A stretch of DNA of 64,000 nucleotides from JBDHUW01 sp964642385. Its GTDB lineage: Bacteria > Patescibacteriota > Gracilibacteria > Absconditabacterales > Absconditicoccaceae. Of this stretch, positions 1 through 10,909 are shown one piece after another; positions within the stretch are counted from its first letter, which is position 1, and every line of letters begins with the position of its first letter. Under the pieces are notes generated by a model. That model was not told the origin of the DNA. It searched no databases and saw only the letters and a program-made list of their open reading frames with translations. The stretch spans positions 62,001 through 126,000 of the forward strand of contig CAZXON010000001.1 of assembly GCA_964642385.1 (NCBI GenBank), written 5' to 3'. Both the position numbers and the translations under genes were made by a program.

Positions 1-87
1 ATCTAACTCCTCATTCTCAAGATCTTCATCTTCATCAATTTGATGAAGTCAATTTTCCTCTAATTCTTTTTCATCGTACTGTACCAT
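1..87 (-). CDS. Hypothetical acidic protein, N-terminal fragment
   Basis: The first 29 codons of a gene that runs off the left edge of the window. It starts at ATG (85-87) and is strongly acidic (runs of Glu and Asp). One in-frame TGA occurs (ENGLHQ), so the frame is open only with TGA as Gly. It lies downstream of ruvA on the same strand with a 188-base gap. Nothing in the fragment allows a family assignment. Confidence 0.5.
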
Positions 88-275
88 TGTTTATATAGTA
101 TAACAAGATAAATATAGATTATTTTCCGTGAAGATTGTATCAGGAAAAATAAAATCTACACGCACGATATGAAAAAAATTATAATTTTCAAGGAAAAAAC
201 TAGAAAATTTTTTAGGGATTATTTTGCTATGAACACTATAAGGCGTAGTCAGAATCAAAATTTAAGATAATATTC

Positions 276-833
276 TTACAAGACACTAATTAGCCACTTT
301 AAAATTTCTGGTAGATTTTCTTTTTGAAGTGGAATTGGGCAATCTTTTAGCTCTTTTTTTATACTAGATGGACCATATCCATGAGATTTCAATGAGTTCA
401 CGATCGATTTTAGCAATTTTTCATCAATTGTTAATTTTGCAAGATCACCTTTTGAAAGAGTTGATTTCAACTCAACCAGCAATCTTTTGGCTGTTTTGGG
501 TCACACTCAAGGAATAGCTTGGAGTGGCTTTATATCAAAATTGTCAACTGCATTTTGTAGCATCAAAGGGTCCATATTGGCTATACCAAAGGCAGTTTTG
601 GGTCATACTCATGATATCTTAAGCATTTGCGTAAACGCTTGTTTTTGGTGTAATGTGTCAAAGGCAAAATAAGAGATTGTTTTAAGATTCTCTTCCATAT
701 AAGGGAAAAGGAAAAAGTCGCCTTTGCTTTTTTGCAAACCACTATAAAAAGCTTGAATGCCAAATGTTGGTGTTATAATGAGAACATTTGCATCTTCGAT
801 GCGCTGGATAGATCAAGAAATATAATGGAACAT
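276..833 (-). CDS. ruvA: Holliday junction branch migration protein RuvA
   Basis: RuvA binds four-way junctions as a tetramer and loads the RuvB motor for branch migration in recombinational repair. With TGA as Gly the frame gives 185 aa, close to the usual 190-205. It has an N-terminal OB-like segment, two helix-hairpin-helix motifs (SGVGPKTAFGIA near residue 80 and PGVGPKTAKRLL near residue 115) and a C-terminal three-helix domain (SLKSHGYGPSSIKKEL) of the type that contacts RuvB. Both HhH glycine pairs are partly TGA-encoded. The frame stays open to ATG 929, but MFHYISGSI at 833 matches the expected RuvA start. RuvB is about 39 kb away at 39735, so the two genes are not an operon here. Confidence 0.93.
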
Positions 834-983
834 AAGAAGGATTAATACACATAAAATTAGTATAGACATACCAAGCAATATAGTATATAGGCGTTTTCCG
901 ACCCAAATGCAAGGGAAAAGGATAATCATCTATGCTTGCATAAAACCAACAATCAACCATTTTCTCAATTTTCTTGCATAAAA

Positions 984-1012
984 TTTGACAAATGTCAAAA
1001 AACATATAAAAT
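984..1012 (+). promoter_or_regulatory. Candidate sigma70-type promoter
   Basis: TTGACA (985-990), a 16-base spacer and TAAAAT (1007-1012) lie 37 bases before the start of the secreted protein gene. The -35 box is part of an imperfect palindrome, TTTGAC-AAAT-GTCAAA (984-999), which could also be an operator. This is prediction from sequence only. Confidence 0.4.
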
Positions 1013-1049
1013 ATATATGTTAGAAAAATTTATCCCTAATCAATAAGTT

Positions 1050-1625
1050 ATGAAAACAAAAATTTTATGAATTCTACTAGGTTGAGTAGCTATCTTTGCA
1101 CTTAGCCAAAGTACATCTGCAAGTTGTTTCATGATCACTCCATCGAGTGGCGAATATCTTCCAGTGTCAACTATCAATCCAAGCTGAGTAAAAACGATGG
1201 CGACGGTTGACGCAAGTGGTATAGATAGTTTACAAGAATTTAACAACAAAAAGTATGAACTAAAGGATCTATGAAAAACATGTGAAGAAGCAAGAACTAG
1301 CTCAACATGACTCGTAAAAATTTGATTGTATATTTCGTATTTTTGAGAACAAATAGATAAAGTATTTGCAAAGACAAATATTAAATGACCATGATTAAAA
1401 TTATTACAAATTTACTCTCGACAAACAGAATGGATGAAACAATTTGAAGAATATGATTTTAAAGATCAAACAAGCTGGGATGAAATTGGCGCCGCAATGG
1501 AAAAGGATGGTGATGCTTGATTTACGAACCTTATTCCTAAAATGTCAGATGAAAGATTGATAGTTTGGTCTTTATTGTTGACTATCGTATCATATGACGG
1601 TGGCATACATGAAATATTCTATTAA
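1050..1625 (+). CDS. Secreted protein of unknown function
   Basis: A 191-aa protein with a clear N-terminal signal peptide: MKTK, then a hydrophobic stretch of about 15 residues ending near LSQSTSAS. It then has a mature part with few cysteines, an early Gly/Ser/Pro segment and a charged helical C-terminal half (TEWMKQFEEYDF). About ten in-frame TGA codons are read as Gly. A Cys follows the signal region, but the residue at -3 is not Leu, so a lipoprotein box is doubtful. It is transcribed alone, with a promoter-like sequence upstream and a strong terminator downstream. I do not recognise the family. Confidence 0.75.
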
Positions 1626-1657
1626 ATTTTAAACATACAGAAAAATTCACATAAATA

Positions 1658-1687
1658 GGAGAGCTCATAAATGAGCTCTTTTTTTTC
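1658..1687 (+). terminator. Rho-independent terminator
   Basis: GAGCTCAT-AA-ATGAGCTC is a perfect hairpin (1661-1678) followed by a T-run (1679-1686), 33 bases after the stop of the secreted protein gene. Confidence 0.85.
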
Positions 1688-1689
1688 TC

Positions 1690-2046
1690 GAAGAACAACT
1701 CCCCTAGATACCGTTAGGTAGATAGCTGAAAAAAATAGAACGGGAGAAACTCTATCGTTACTCAGTCATTATCGTAATATCTTTTTTGATTTAGTTGTGC
1801 AAAGAAAATTATATAAATATCAGTAAAAGAATAAATTTTTTTACTGACGTATATTTAAAAAATGCATTTAATAAGAAAAAGACACTAAAACTCTTCTATA
1901 TACAGAGTTTTCATTATCATCTAAATTATAGGTTTGGAAATCGTGGTTTAAAAGAGTGATTCATCAGAGATAAATATTCGTTATATCTCTTGTTCTCGTT
2001 GATATGCATTTTAAAAAAATAGTCCATGAGGTAGTTGTATATAAAA
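1690..2046. other. Gene-free stretch before the insertion sequence
   Basis: No convincing gene is present. A 27-codon minus-strand ORF (starting MHINENKRYN) is the longest reading and has no visible support. The stretch is AT-rich and probably just separates the terminator of the secreted protein gene from the insertion sequence. Confidence 0.5.
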
Positions 2047-2074
2047 AGGGATAATGGAACTTTTTGGGTGGCTA
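2047..2074 (+). repeat. Left terminal inverted repeat of the IS
   Basis: Aligns without gaps to the reverse complement of 3023-3050. AGG, ATAAT, GAA and the terminal GGGTGGCTA are shared and the central T/A-rich bases differ. The TAG stop of the transposase (2072-2074) lies at its inner end. Confidence 0.75.
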
Positions 2075-2970
2075 TTTTGAGAGAAATTCGTCTATCAATT
2101 TAAGTTTTCTATCTTTTCTTAATCATCTGTGTAATCAGACCTTTTGTTTCATATGAGAAAATATTGATTCTATAGAGTTTGTAGTCTTTGGAATATCGAT
2201 AATTCACTCATAATCACTAAAGGTATACAAATACGGCAAATTATGTTTTAAACTTCTATATGCTTTTCTAGTCCTGGTGTGAACGTAGTTTCCACTATCA
2301 TTTTTCTCACATAAGAAATTTTTATATCTCCTATATCGATCATCTAACCATTCTTGAATCGTTGTTTTTCTAATTGATCAAATTAATGATGAGATATCTT
2401 GTAGCTCCTTGTTTGCTTCAAGTTTTGGTCTCTGTGTAATGTATCTTTTCATAATCTGTTTTTGATGAAAGATACACATCTGCACTGGTATATCTAATCA
2501 CAACAATCACTTCTTGCCATCACAGACAATAGCTTTTATAGTCCATCACTGGTTTTGTAAGTATTTAATGCCATCTTTATATTCTTGAAGCGTCTCCCAC
2601 TTCACTTCTTTCCACAACAAGTTTTTCTTCAAATCATGGCTTCTAAACAACATTATCCGATATTTTCTGCCGTAATAAGTGGTATCTATAATTAACACAG
2701 TTTCTTGTGGAACTAACTCTTTTTTTTAACCAAAACTTTATCTAACTGCTTTTGAACTGTGCGAATACTTAGGTTGTATGTAGAAGATAGTTGATTATAA
2801 GTTTGTTTTCATTCACTAAAATCCTTCCATATCACGGAACTTCCCTTATCTCTTGAGCTGTTTTGAAATACGTATCAACAAGACCTGCATTTATACCTTT
2901 GTTTTCCTCTCTTAAATCAATCCTTTTTTATCTTATTTTCTCAGCACTTTTTACAGATTTTATTTTGCAT
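2072..2970 (-). CDS. Transposase made by a -1 ribosomal frameshift
   Basis: The zero frame (2713-2970) encodes 85 aa with a zinc ribbon (CKKCGENKIKK and YKCRSCGYVF) and a helix-turn-helix-like part (TYNLSIRTVQKQL), then stops at TAG just after a run of eight A. A -1 shift at A AAA AAG continues into a DDE/MULE-type domain: DTTYYGRKYR, a Cys-Asp-Gly-Lys step, VQMCIFHQKQIMKRYITQRP, and TTNSIESIF followed by GLHRGLRKD. These match the IS1249 branch of the IS256 superfamily as I know it. The fused product is about 299 aa. The overall length (899 bases, one short of 900) fits exactly one -1 event. In-frame TGA codons occur in both halves. A one-base deletion in the A-run is the alternative explanation. 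Confidence 0.8.
2719..2725 (-). promoter_or_regulatory. Slippery heptamer A AAA AAG
   Basis: On the minus strand the codons GTT AAA AAA AAG AGT TAG hold the heptamer A AAA AAG in the zero-frame phase required for simultaneous -1 slippage. The zero-frame stop follows two codons later. This is the same type of signal used by dnaX and IS1-type elements. Slippage of RNA polymerase on A8 could produce the same product. Confidence 0.7.
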
Positions 2971-3022
2971 ATATAAAAAAACAGTAGATAAAGCAATTCT
3001 CTTCTACTGTTTTGCCCTATTT

Positions 3023-3050
3023 TAGCCACCCCTTTTTTTCTATTATGCCT
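3023..3050 (-). repeat. Right terminal inverted repeat of the IS
   Basis: Partner of 2047-2074. TAGCCACCC at the inner edge and ATTATGCCT at the outer edge mirror the left end. Confidence 0.75.
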
Positions 3051-3134
3051 ATAAAAATACACAATAAAAATTCTTTTTTACTGTTACTATCTATCTTTTT
3101 TACCTCATGTTTTTTTCTTGTATCTTTTTGTATA

Positions 3135-3158
3135 CAAAAAAAGGGCATTATGCCCTCT
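3135..3158 (-). terminator. Rho-independent terminator of gyrB
   Basis: AGGGCATAATGCCCT (3142-3156) is a self-complementary hairpin followed on the minus strand by a T-run (3135-3141), about 20 bases beyond the gyrB stop. Confidence 0.85.
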
Positions 3159-3175
3159 TAAAAAAATTTAGTATG

Positions 3176-5110
3176 TTATATGTCTATCATATCGCCTGCG
3201 TTTTTTGCGTTTGTGAGTATGAAATGCTTTCTACTCAATACGTCGTCACCCATCAAGACACGAAACAATTTATCAGTTTCTTCAGCATCTTCTATGTTCA
3301 CTTGTAGCATACGTCTTTTCGCTGGATCCATAGTCGTATCCCATAGTTGATCGGGATTCATCTCACCTAGACCTTTATAACGTTGGATGCTATATTTTTC
3401 ATCTGGATTGAACTTATATTTTTTGAGCGCTTTTTCAAAATCATCATTGTCCTCAGGGTACAGATACTGCTCTTTCTTCCCTTGTGTAATTTTGAACAGC
3501 GGTGGAACTGCGATAAATAAATTGCCGTTCGTGATCAATGGTTTCATATATCTGAAGAAAAATGTTAGCAATAACGTCCTAATATGCGCGCCATCTACGT
3601 CGGCATCGGTCATAATTACAACTTTATCATAGCGAAGTTTTTCTTGGTCGTATGTATCTTTGATACCAGTACCAATAGCAACAATGAGTGATTTTATTTC
3701 CTCATTTCCCATCATCCTCTGGATCATAGCTTGCTCAGTATTAAGAATCTTTCCTCTCAATGGAAGTATCGCTTGAAAGTGAGAATCACGAGCTTGTTTT
3801 GCAGAACCTCATGCAGAATTCCCCTCAACGATATACATTTCTGTACCTTCTCTACCACGTTTTCCACAATCTGCAAGCTTACCAGGCAACACTCCTGCCA
3901 TCATAACATTTTTGCGAAGAACGGTCTCTCTAGCCATCTTAGCAGCCAATCTTGCTTTTGCAGAAAGCATAATTTTTTCATGTAACGCGAGGAACTCATT
4001 TTCATTTTCAGCAAAAAACTTCCTAAGATATGCTGAAACGATCTCTTCCACTTCCTTTTTTACATAACTATTTCCAAGTCTTCCTTTAGTTTGTCATTCA
4101 AATTGAGGTTCAGATATTTTGATGGATACAATAGAATATAATCACTCATTAATATCTGAAAGTTGTAATTCTCCTATTTTTGCATCTACCTTACCTTTGG
4201 CTTTTGCAAGCTCATTAACCACGTTCAACAAAGCATTTTTAAATCAAGTTACATGAGTTCCATCATCTACTGTGTGAATGTTATTTACAAAAGATATTTC
4301 ATTGTCATTTGATGAGTTTACATATTGGAAGGCTATTTCTATAAGTATGTCTTTGCCTTCTTGTGATAGATAATGTAAACTAGTGAGTGATTTTTGCTCT
4401 CAAACGAGATTTCTTAATCGTGTCCTAATACCTCACTCATAACAAAATCTTTGTTTTTTTCCAGTAGATTCCTCTGAAATAGTGAAAGTCACGCCTGGAG
4501 TCAAGTAAGCTGCAGACCTAATTCTTGCAGAAAGCGCATCATAAGAAAATTTGATTGTTTCAAAAATAGTTGGATCTGGCCAAAAATCAACTGACGTACC
4601 AGACATTTTTGTTTCACCAACTTCCGCGAGTTCTCCTGTAGGTATACCTTTTTTAAATGTTTGTTGGTATAATATTCAATTTTTGTGGACAGTTACAGTT
4701 AGTTTTTCTGAAAGAGCATTCACCACAGAAGCACCTACTCCATGCAATCACCCCGAAACTTTATATACGCCTTTTTCAAATTTACCTCATGCGTGTAGCA
4801 CTGTATATACCGTCTCCAAAGCAGATTTACCTGTTTTTGGATGTTTATCAACTGGAATTCCACGTCCATCATCGTGTACGGTTACAGATCAATCTTTGTT
4901 CATAAGAACTGTAATATTTCTGGCAAATCCAGCCATTGCTTCATCTACCGCATTGTCAACAATTTCTCGAACAAGGTGATGAAGCCCCTTTATATCAGTA
5001 GAGCCTATGTACATTCATGGTCTCAATCTGACCGGTTCAAGCCCTTCGAGCACTCTAATTTGTGATGCATCGTACTCGTGAAGACCTTTTTTGTCAATTT
5101 TGTCTGTCAT
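3176..5110 (-). CDS. gyrB: DNA gyrase subunit B
   Basis: The ATPase subunit of gyrase introduces negative supercoils together with GyrA. The 644-aa product has the normal length. It shows the GHKL ATPase N-terminus (RPGMYIGSTD, EIVDNAVDEA, DDGRGIPVD, SGGLHGVGAS), a transducer domain, and the TOPRIM region (EGNSA, then KYDKVVIMTDADVDGAHIRT-type metal-binding motif). It ends in the QRYKGLGEMN segment. Many of the ATP-lid glycines are TGA codons. The start at 5110 gives MTDKIDKKGLHEYDAS, the usual lead-in. It diverges from dnaE across 61 bases and ends at a strong terminator. Confidence 0.97.
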
Positions 5111-5171
5111 TTTTTGTAACATAAAAAAATACGCAATAGGACAATATATAGGAATTCTTTGAAAAAATGCA

Positions 5172-8100
5172 ATGGAGAATTTTCAGAAACATAACATTGC
5201 AAAAAGAAACCACATCTATATTATCCATCCAATGGACATATTCGAATTTGAACTTCGCTATTCATCATTTAAATGATTATCTGAAAGACTTCACTTGGGT
5301 TGGCAAGAAGAAGATCTTTTAGATATGGTAGATATTTCTTGACAAGGTAATCTTGAAAAAAAATTGATTGAAACAACACCAAAGGAACTACAAGAGCTCA
5401 CAGTGCAAACATATACTGACTATAAAAAAACTCTACTAGATCGTTATAAAGATACGAAACACGGTGCTTTTAGTGCAAAAGATTATATTATCCGTTTAGA
5501 GTATGAGCTAAAAGTAGTAAAGGAAATGGGATACAACACCTACTTTTTGATTGTACAAGATTATATCAAATGGGCTAAGAAAAATCATATAGCTGTTGGA
5601 CCATGAAGATGATCTGCAGCTTGATCATTAATGGCGCGATGCACATATATCACTGAAGTCGACCCATTTCCATATGATTTATTGTTTGAAAGATTCCTAA
5701 ACCCTGCGAGAGTATCAATGCCGGATATTGATATTGACTTTGAGGATGAAAAAAGATTAGATGTTGCGCGTTATGTGAGAGAGAAATATTGAGAAGATAG
5801 ATTTGCTCACATAGGAACATTTATGAAACTCGCCGCAAAAGCTGCATTTAAAGATGTCGCGAGAACTATGGGGATGCCATTTGATAGGTCTAATGCTATC
5901 ACCGAACTGATCAGCGAAAAAACGATAAAAGAATCTCTAAAAGCACGCGAAGAATTACAGTGATTATACGATACCGATGACCTTGTAAAAAAAACCATCG
6001 ATGCTGCTATTAAACTTGAAGGAAATATTAGACAAACATGAGTACACGCATGCGGAATGATTATTACTCCTGAAAAAATCACAAATTATACAAGCATCCA
6101 ATATCCACCAAACACTTGAGGAGATGAAAATCAAACAGTAGTAAGTCAATTTGAATACCATTCTCTGGAAGATTTAGGGCTCTTAAAGATGGATTTTTTG
6201 TGATTGAGAACATTGTCACTTATCAAAAACACTATCAAAATCGTGAATGCTAGACTCAAACTTCATGGAAACACACTACCTGATGTGCTACAATCATACC
6301 TTGACACGATGAACCTTACGCTTCCCTTGGATGACGCGCTAACATTTGAAAGAGTGTTGCAAAAAGGAGACACATCATGAGTTTTTCAGTTTGAATGAGG
6401 TGGAATTAGGGCGTTTTTGGTGAAATTAAAACCTACTAGTCTAGATGATATTATTGCGATGGGTGCTTTGTATCGTCCTTGACCACTTGAGTTTATCCCT
6501 AGCTACATCAAAAGAAAAAATTGAGAGGAATCCGTTGAATATATGTTGCAGGATCTAGAAGAAACATTAATCCAAAAATATGGAGCAACAATAACAGAAG
6601 AGGAAAGAAAAAAACTAAAAGAAGATTTGGATCCAATTCTATGAAATACGTATGGTATTGCAGTCTACCAAGAACAACTCATGTTTCTAGTACAGGCAAT
6701 GGCGTGATTTTCTCTTGCCGAAGCAGATATGCTTAGGCGCGGTATTGGTAAAAAGATTCATACTGAAATTGAAAGAATCAAATGATTATTTGTAACAAAA
6801 GCTGAAGAGTTTAGGGATTATAGACCAGAGACAGCAACATGGATATATGAAAAACTCATAGAACCTGCTGCGTCATACTCATTTAACAAATCTCATTCGG
6901 TAGCGTATGGTTTAATTTCGTATCAAACAGCGCGGTTAAAAGCACATTACCCTATTGAATTTAATGCAGCATTGCTCAGGTCGGAGGAAGAAAACCCAGA
7001 AAAATTAGCACAATTTATCTCCGAGATGCAAATTCAATGATACCGCATCCTTCCACCACACATAAATGAATCATTTAGCCACGTATCAGCGATTGATAAT
7101 ACAATTAGATTATGATTTTTGAGTATCAAAGGGGTGGGATTTGAAGTTGGAGAAACAATAGAAAAAGAAAGAACAAATAATTGACCATATGTATCGTTAG
7201 AAGACTTTATCACAAGGAACAATGCTATCATCAATAAAAAGACCATTGAATCGCTAGCAAAAGCAGGAGCATTTCACGGAATTATTGATCGTCAAACCAT
7301 ACTTGAAAATTCGCAAACCATTTTAGATCGAACCAAAAATGGTAATGTAGATCTCAATGCGTGATTGTTTGGCGACCTTATCAAACCAGTATTACAATTA
7401 ACGATTCCACCTGATGCTTGAAAAATGGAAAAATTACTAATGGAATATGATGTTTTCAAAACATTTGTTTCCTGACACCCTTTTGACTGATTGTATTCAT
7501 ACTGCAAAAAAAAGTTTTCTCTAATTTCGGCTCTTAAAGCGAAAGAGGATCCTACCGAAGTTAAAATATTATGCTTCATAAAGAGCATTCAAAGAGCAAA
7601 GAAAAAATGATTTTTTGTAAAAATTGAGGATCTTTCTGATGAGTTAGAATTTTTCGTAAAAGAATCCTTTGATTGGGAAAAATTTGACATATTGATTTTA
7701 GAATGATTTAAAGCAAAAAATTTGAGAATAACAAAAGTTATTAGGACATCACTTGATTATATTATCCAAGAAGCTGAAAAGATTGGGCTATACAATCCAG
7801 AAGAAACAGTCGCAGACGTGAAAGCAAAAAGATTGGGAAAAGATATTTTTATTGGACCAACATATGCAAAACTTGTATGAGAGGACGAATGAGAAGAAAA
7901 ACAAAAAGATACAAAGGTTGGAGCATGAAAAAACATGAAAACAACTGAAGCAGAAGACACTCTTTTGGAAACTGCTCTTGATGAGATTGAGGAAGAAATG
8001 GAAACGACGAAAGATAGTGATATACCATCTGTTGATTCCTTAGATGGAGATATTGAAGAGGCATTCATCATAGATGAGGAAGCAAATGGGCTAATTTTTA

Positions 8101-8390
8101 ATAAAGTATATACAAATAATGATAGTGTATATACAGGCCAAAATATTTGAGAAAAAGAAGAACCAGAAGCGCCATCAGAGTCGTCATGAATTGCTCCTAC
8201 CAAACAAACAGAAGAAACACCCAATTCAAGAGTCATAATTTGATTTGACATACCCGAGGAACCACAACTCTTTGAAAAAGCAATTGCAATTATCAAAACG
8301 TTCCCGTGAGAAATCGAGATACAATTTTGAAACAAGACTATATTTACATCTGATGTGTGAGTCGAGAAACTAAAGGATTTGCTTGCATAG
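5172..8390 (+). CDS. dnaE: DNA polymerase III alpha subunit lacking the PHP domain
   Basis: Replicative polymerase, 1072 aa. Recognisable order: the palm entry motif (YNTYFLIVQDYIKWAKK), GPGRGSAAGSL, the catalytic PDIDIDF, VHACGM, KMDFLGLRTL, VFQFEG, YRPGPL, YQEQLM, YSFNKSHSVAYG, tandem helix-hairpin-helix, an OB-like segment (VKILCFIKSI), an acidic linker (about residues 900-1020) and a small C-terminal domain. Only about 95 residues precede the palm entry motif, whereas a typical DnaE has a PHP domain of about 280 residues there. The upstream frame is open but runs antisense to gyrB and shows no PHP motif. ATG 5172 is the best start. The alpha-like catalytic core appears intact. Confidence 0.93.
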
Positions 8391-8411
8391 ATAACAACTT
8401 CACGAACAAAG

Positions 8412-9566
8412 ATGAAAGAACAAAAACAAAAGAAATGATTCCGAAAATGATTTTTTATGCTCGTGTGTGGAACAATATGAGCATGATTTATTGCCCTTCC
8501 AAGCGCCATCTTAAATACGTGAATAATTCCTGGGACAATCATAGTTATCCTTTTGGGGGTGGTAGTTATTCTTTTCCATCTTATAATAGCAGAAATTTGT
8601 TTGTCTCTACCATGAGAACAAACATTAATAGGAATGGCGAATTATGTACTCCCGAAAAATATTGCTCACATAGTATCTTTTTTAATCACTGGATACCTAT
8701 TCCTTTGTTTAATCGCCTATGTCATTTTTTGATGAAATTTTATATCATTATTTTTAGGAGCGTTTCATTTTTCAATAAACCCAATTCGGACAACTTTTAT
8801 ATTCATGTGCATAATTTGAATTTTCCAACGAAAAGGAGATAAAATATTAAACAAAGTCAATATTACATTATGAGTAATTATATTGTGATGCATTGGACTC
8901 ATTCTTATCGGTGGGCTTGTGGGTGAAAATAGCATATCTAGCATATCAAATAACTGGTCCAATCGACATGTGACTTACGGAATAGCACTTCTAGCATTAA
9001 ATGGGATGATTTCGATACCTCTTTTGTATAATGCAACCTGAAAAAGCGCCTTCAAAATGCGCTCTGTGATTACAACTTCATGATTTGTGGTAACACTTCT
9101 TTGTCTCTTTTTCGCTTTTTCAGTTTTGAGTATTAGTTGAGAAAACACTTCATATGACAGCATACTTGGTTTATCGTTAAGATCACCTATTTGGGCTTTC
9201 GTTGGTGGTATATTGTGAATCGTAGCAATAACATCAAGCCACATTGCAGCATGAATCCATCTGGAAAAGATTATGATTAAAGATTTTTGATTGCAAAAAA
9301 CAATTGCGCGGTCATTGGTAGCGCTTAGTCCTTTCATAGCGTATTTGTACTTTAATCCAAATATTATGGATGTTTTGTGAATTGCATGAGGTGTTATTTG
9401 AAGTCTTCTGATTATATTTATCGTATTCATAAATATTCGCTTGCATAGGACTGGTCAAAAGATAAAAATAGTATCAATGGTGCACAATGACCTATTGCGA
9501 TCAAAAATTTTAATTGCAATTTGTTGTATCGGTATCATTGCACAGATATTATCTATATATGATTAA
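8412..9566 (+). CDS. Aromatic amino acid permease-like membrane protein (HAAAP/APC)
   Basis: A 384-aa protein with about eleven predicted membrane helices. The first helix carries the signature LVCGTIGAGFIALP, typical of the tryptophan/tyrosine permease and related amino acid transporters. A charged N-terminus (MKEQKQKKG) precedes it. The start lies 21 bases after the dnaE stop, so the gene is probably co-transcribed with it. More than twenty Gly are TGA-encoded. Substrate cannot be read from the sequence; proton-coupled uptake of aromatic or neutral amino acids is the family expectation and would suit a host-dependent cell. Confidence 0.75.
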
Positions 9567-9588
9567 TTTTATCTTCTACTAACACACC

Positions 9589-10137
9589 ATGAAAAAACGA
9601 CATGCATGACTTGCGGGGGTATTGGGACTTATAGCTTGACAGGCTATTATGATCTTTTCAAAAGAAAAAAAATTACGTAAAGATATGTCTCAAGTTCCTT
9701 GACTTTTGGGGAAAGGTAAATTGTTTTGGGATAAATGGCTAGAAACAAATAAAAAAATCATTGATGAGATCGCGGATACAGATTTCAAACAAACCGCAAA
9801 TACAATTCGTGAAGATGCAAAATATGACGCAGAGAACATAAAAGAGTGGGTAAATGAGAAAAAAGAAATAGATCGAGAAGTTGAAGCTAAAAACACTATG
9901 GAATCTCTCTTAGCAAAAGCTCCCACCAAAAGCGCTATAGAAGAAACAGTACAAAAGTATAAAACAAGAGTGATGACTCGATGGGACGAACTAATGAATA
10001 CTGTTGAAGAAAAGGCAGAAGAAATCGAAGATGAGATAGAGAAAAAAAGTGATATTATAAAAGAAAAAATTGTAGACAAAATAGACGAAACAGCTGAAAA
10101 TGTTAAAGCAAAACTATCTCCAAAGAACAAAGAATAA
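9589..10137 (+). CDS. Hypothetical membrane-anchored coiled-coil protein
   Basis: 182 aa. A basic N-terminus (MKKRHAG) is followed by a hydrophobic segment (LAGVLGLIAGQAIMIF) that should anchor it. The rest is highly charged and helical (WLETNKKIIDEIADTDF, KAEEIEDEIEKKSDIIKEK), so it is probably an extended coiled coil or an amphipathic helix bundle. It starts 22 bases after the permease stop. I do not recognise a family. Confidence 0.75.
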
Positions 10138-10223
10138 GGTTTTTTTATATTAAGAACATCTTGCAAGATTGATTCCAATCCTTATAGTACCAACATTACT
10201 TTTAGTATTTTTTTTACCTAAAC

Positions 10224-10793
10224 ATGTTATTTGATTTTCAGGCATATCTCATGGAAATGAGAGACAAAGCGGAAAAAAAAGAGACTGTAGAAAAATATGA
10301 AAAGCTTTTTTGACCAATCGTATGAGACATTAAAGATCAAACTTGGTACAAAGAATACATCAGTTTCTTTGAACCTGCAAAGTATCTTATACCTGAAGAA
10401 TTAGTTGATGATTTTGATTGGGACATCCTTTCTCAGTTAATAGCTTGATCTTTCAGTTCAGATTGAAACTTAGACCCCGTTTTAGAAGAATGACAGACAG
10501 ATCCTGATTTTGTTATAGCAGTACAAAGCGGAGATCAACACGTCGTAAAAAAAATATCTGAACTTCGAGGATTTCAAATATTGAGACTCTATGAAATATA
10601 TATTGAAGAGCAAATGAACTTACAGATAATCATGTCAGAAGATGAGAATGAAAAAGAAGCGATATTGGCACAAAGAGAATCTAAAATTGCCAGATGGAAG
10701 CTAATAATGGAACAGGAAGAAAATAAACGCTTAAAAGCTCAAGACGCAAAAGATAAAGCAGGCAAACTAGATGATTTAATGGGACAATTGTAA
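10224..10793 (+). CDS. Hypothetical protein with helical C-terminus
   Basis: 189 aa, soluble. The N-terminal two thirds are mixed and rich in aromatic and acidic residues (GDIKDQTWYKEYISFFEPAKYL, FDWDILSQLIAGSFSSDG). The last 60 residues are a charged helix (KEAILAQRESKIARWK, EQEENKRLKAQDAKDK). ATG 10224 is the first Met of the open frame; ATG at 10251 is an alternative. Several Gly are TGA-encoded. It follows the coiled-coil gene by 86 bases on the same strand. No family recognised. Confidence 0.7.
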
Positions 10794-10909
10794 ACTACAT
10801 ATTTTAGAAAAAAATATATATTTAATAATTTTTTTGTAAAGCATTTATAAGTGAAAAAACTTCTAAGTATTTTTTAGATCTCATTTTTTTACCAAATCTG
10901 CTGTTTTAT

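Larger units (their letters stand above)
2047..3050 (-). mobile_element. Insertion sequence, IS256-superfamily (IS1249-like)
   Basis: A complete element of about 1.0 kb: two 28-base terminal inverted repeats flank one transposase gene whose stop codon lies inside the left repeat. The transposase needs TGA as Gly at about ten codons, so the element is adapted to this code rather than freshly arrived from a standard-code host. No convincing target duplication is visible; both flanks are T-rich, with some further similarity outside the 28 bases. Assignment to the IS1249 group rests on protein motifs only. Confidence 0.8.

Noticed and set aside
2030..3062. Target-site duplication around the IS
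   Set aside because: The flanks are T-rich on both sides, but no equal direct repeat could be aligned; similarity outside the ends looks like an extension of the inverted repeats.
5110..5172. An upstream extension of dnaE into the gyrB region that might hold the PHP domain
   Set aside because: The frame is open but is antisense to conserved gyrB codons and shows none of the PHP His/Asp motifs.
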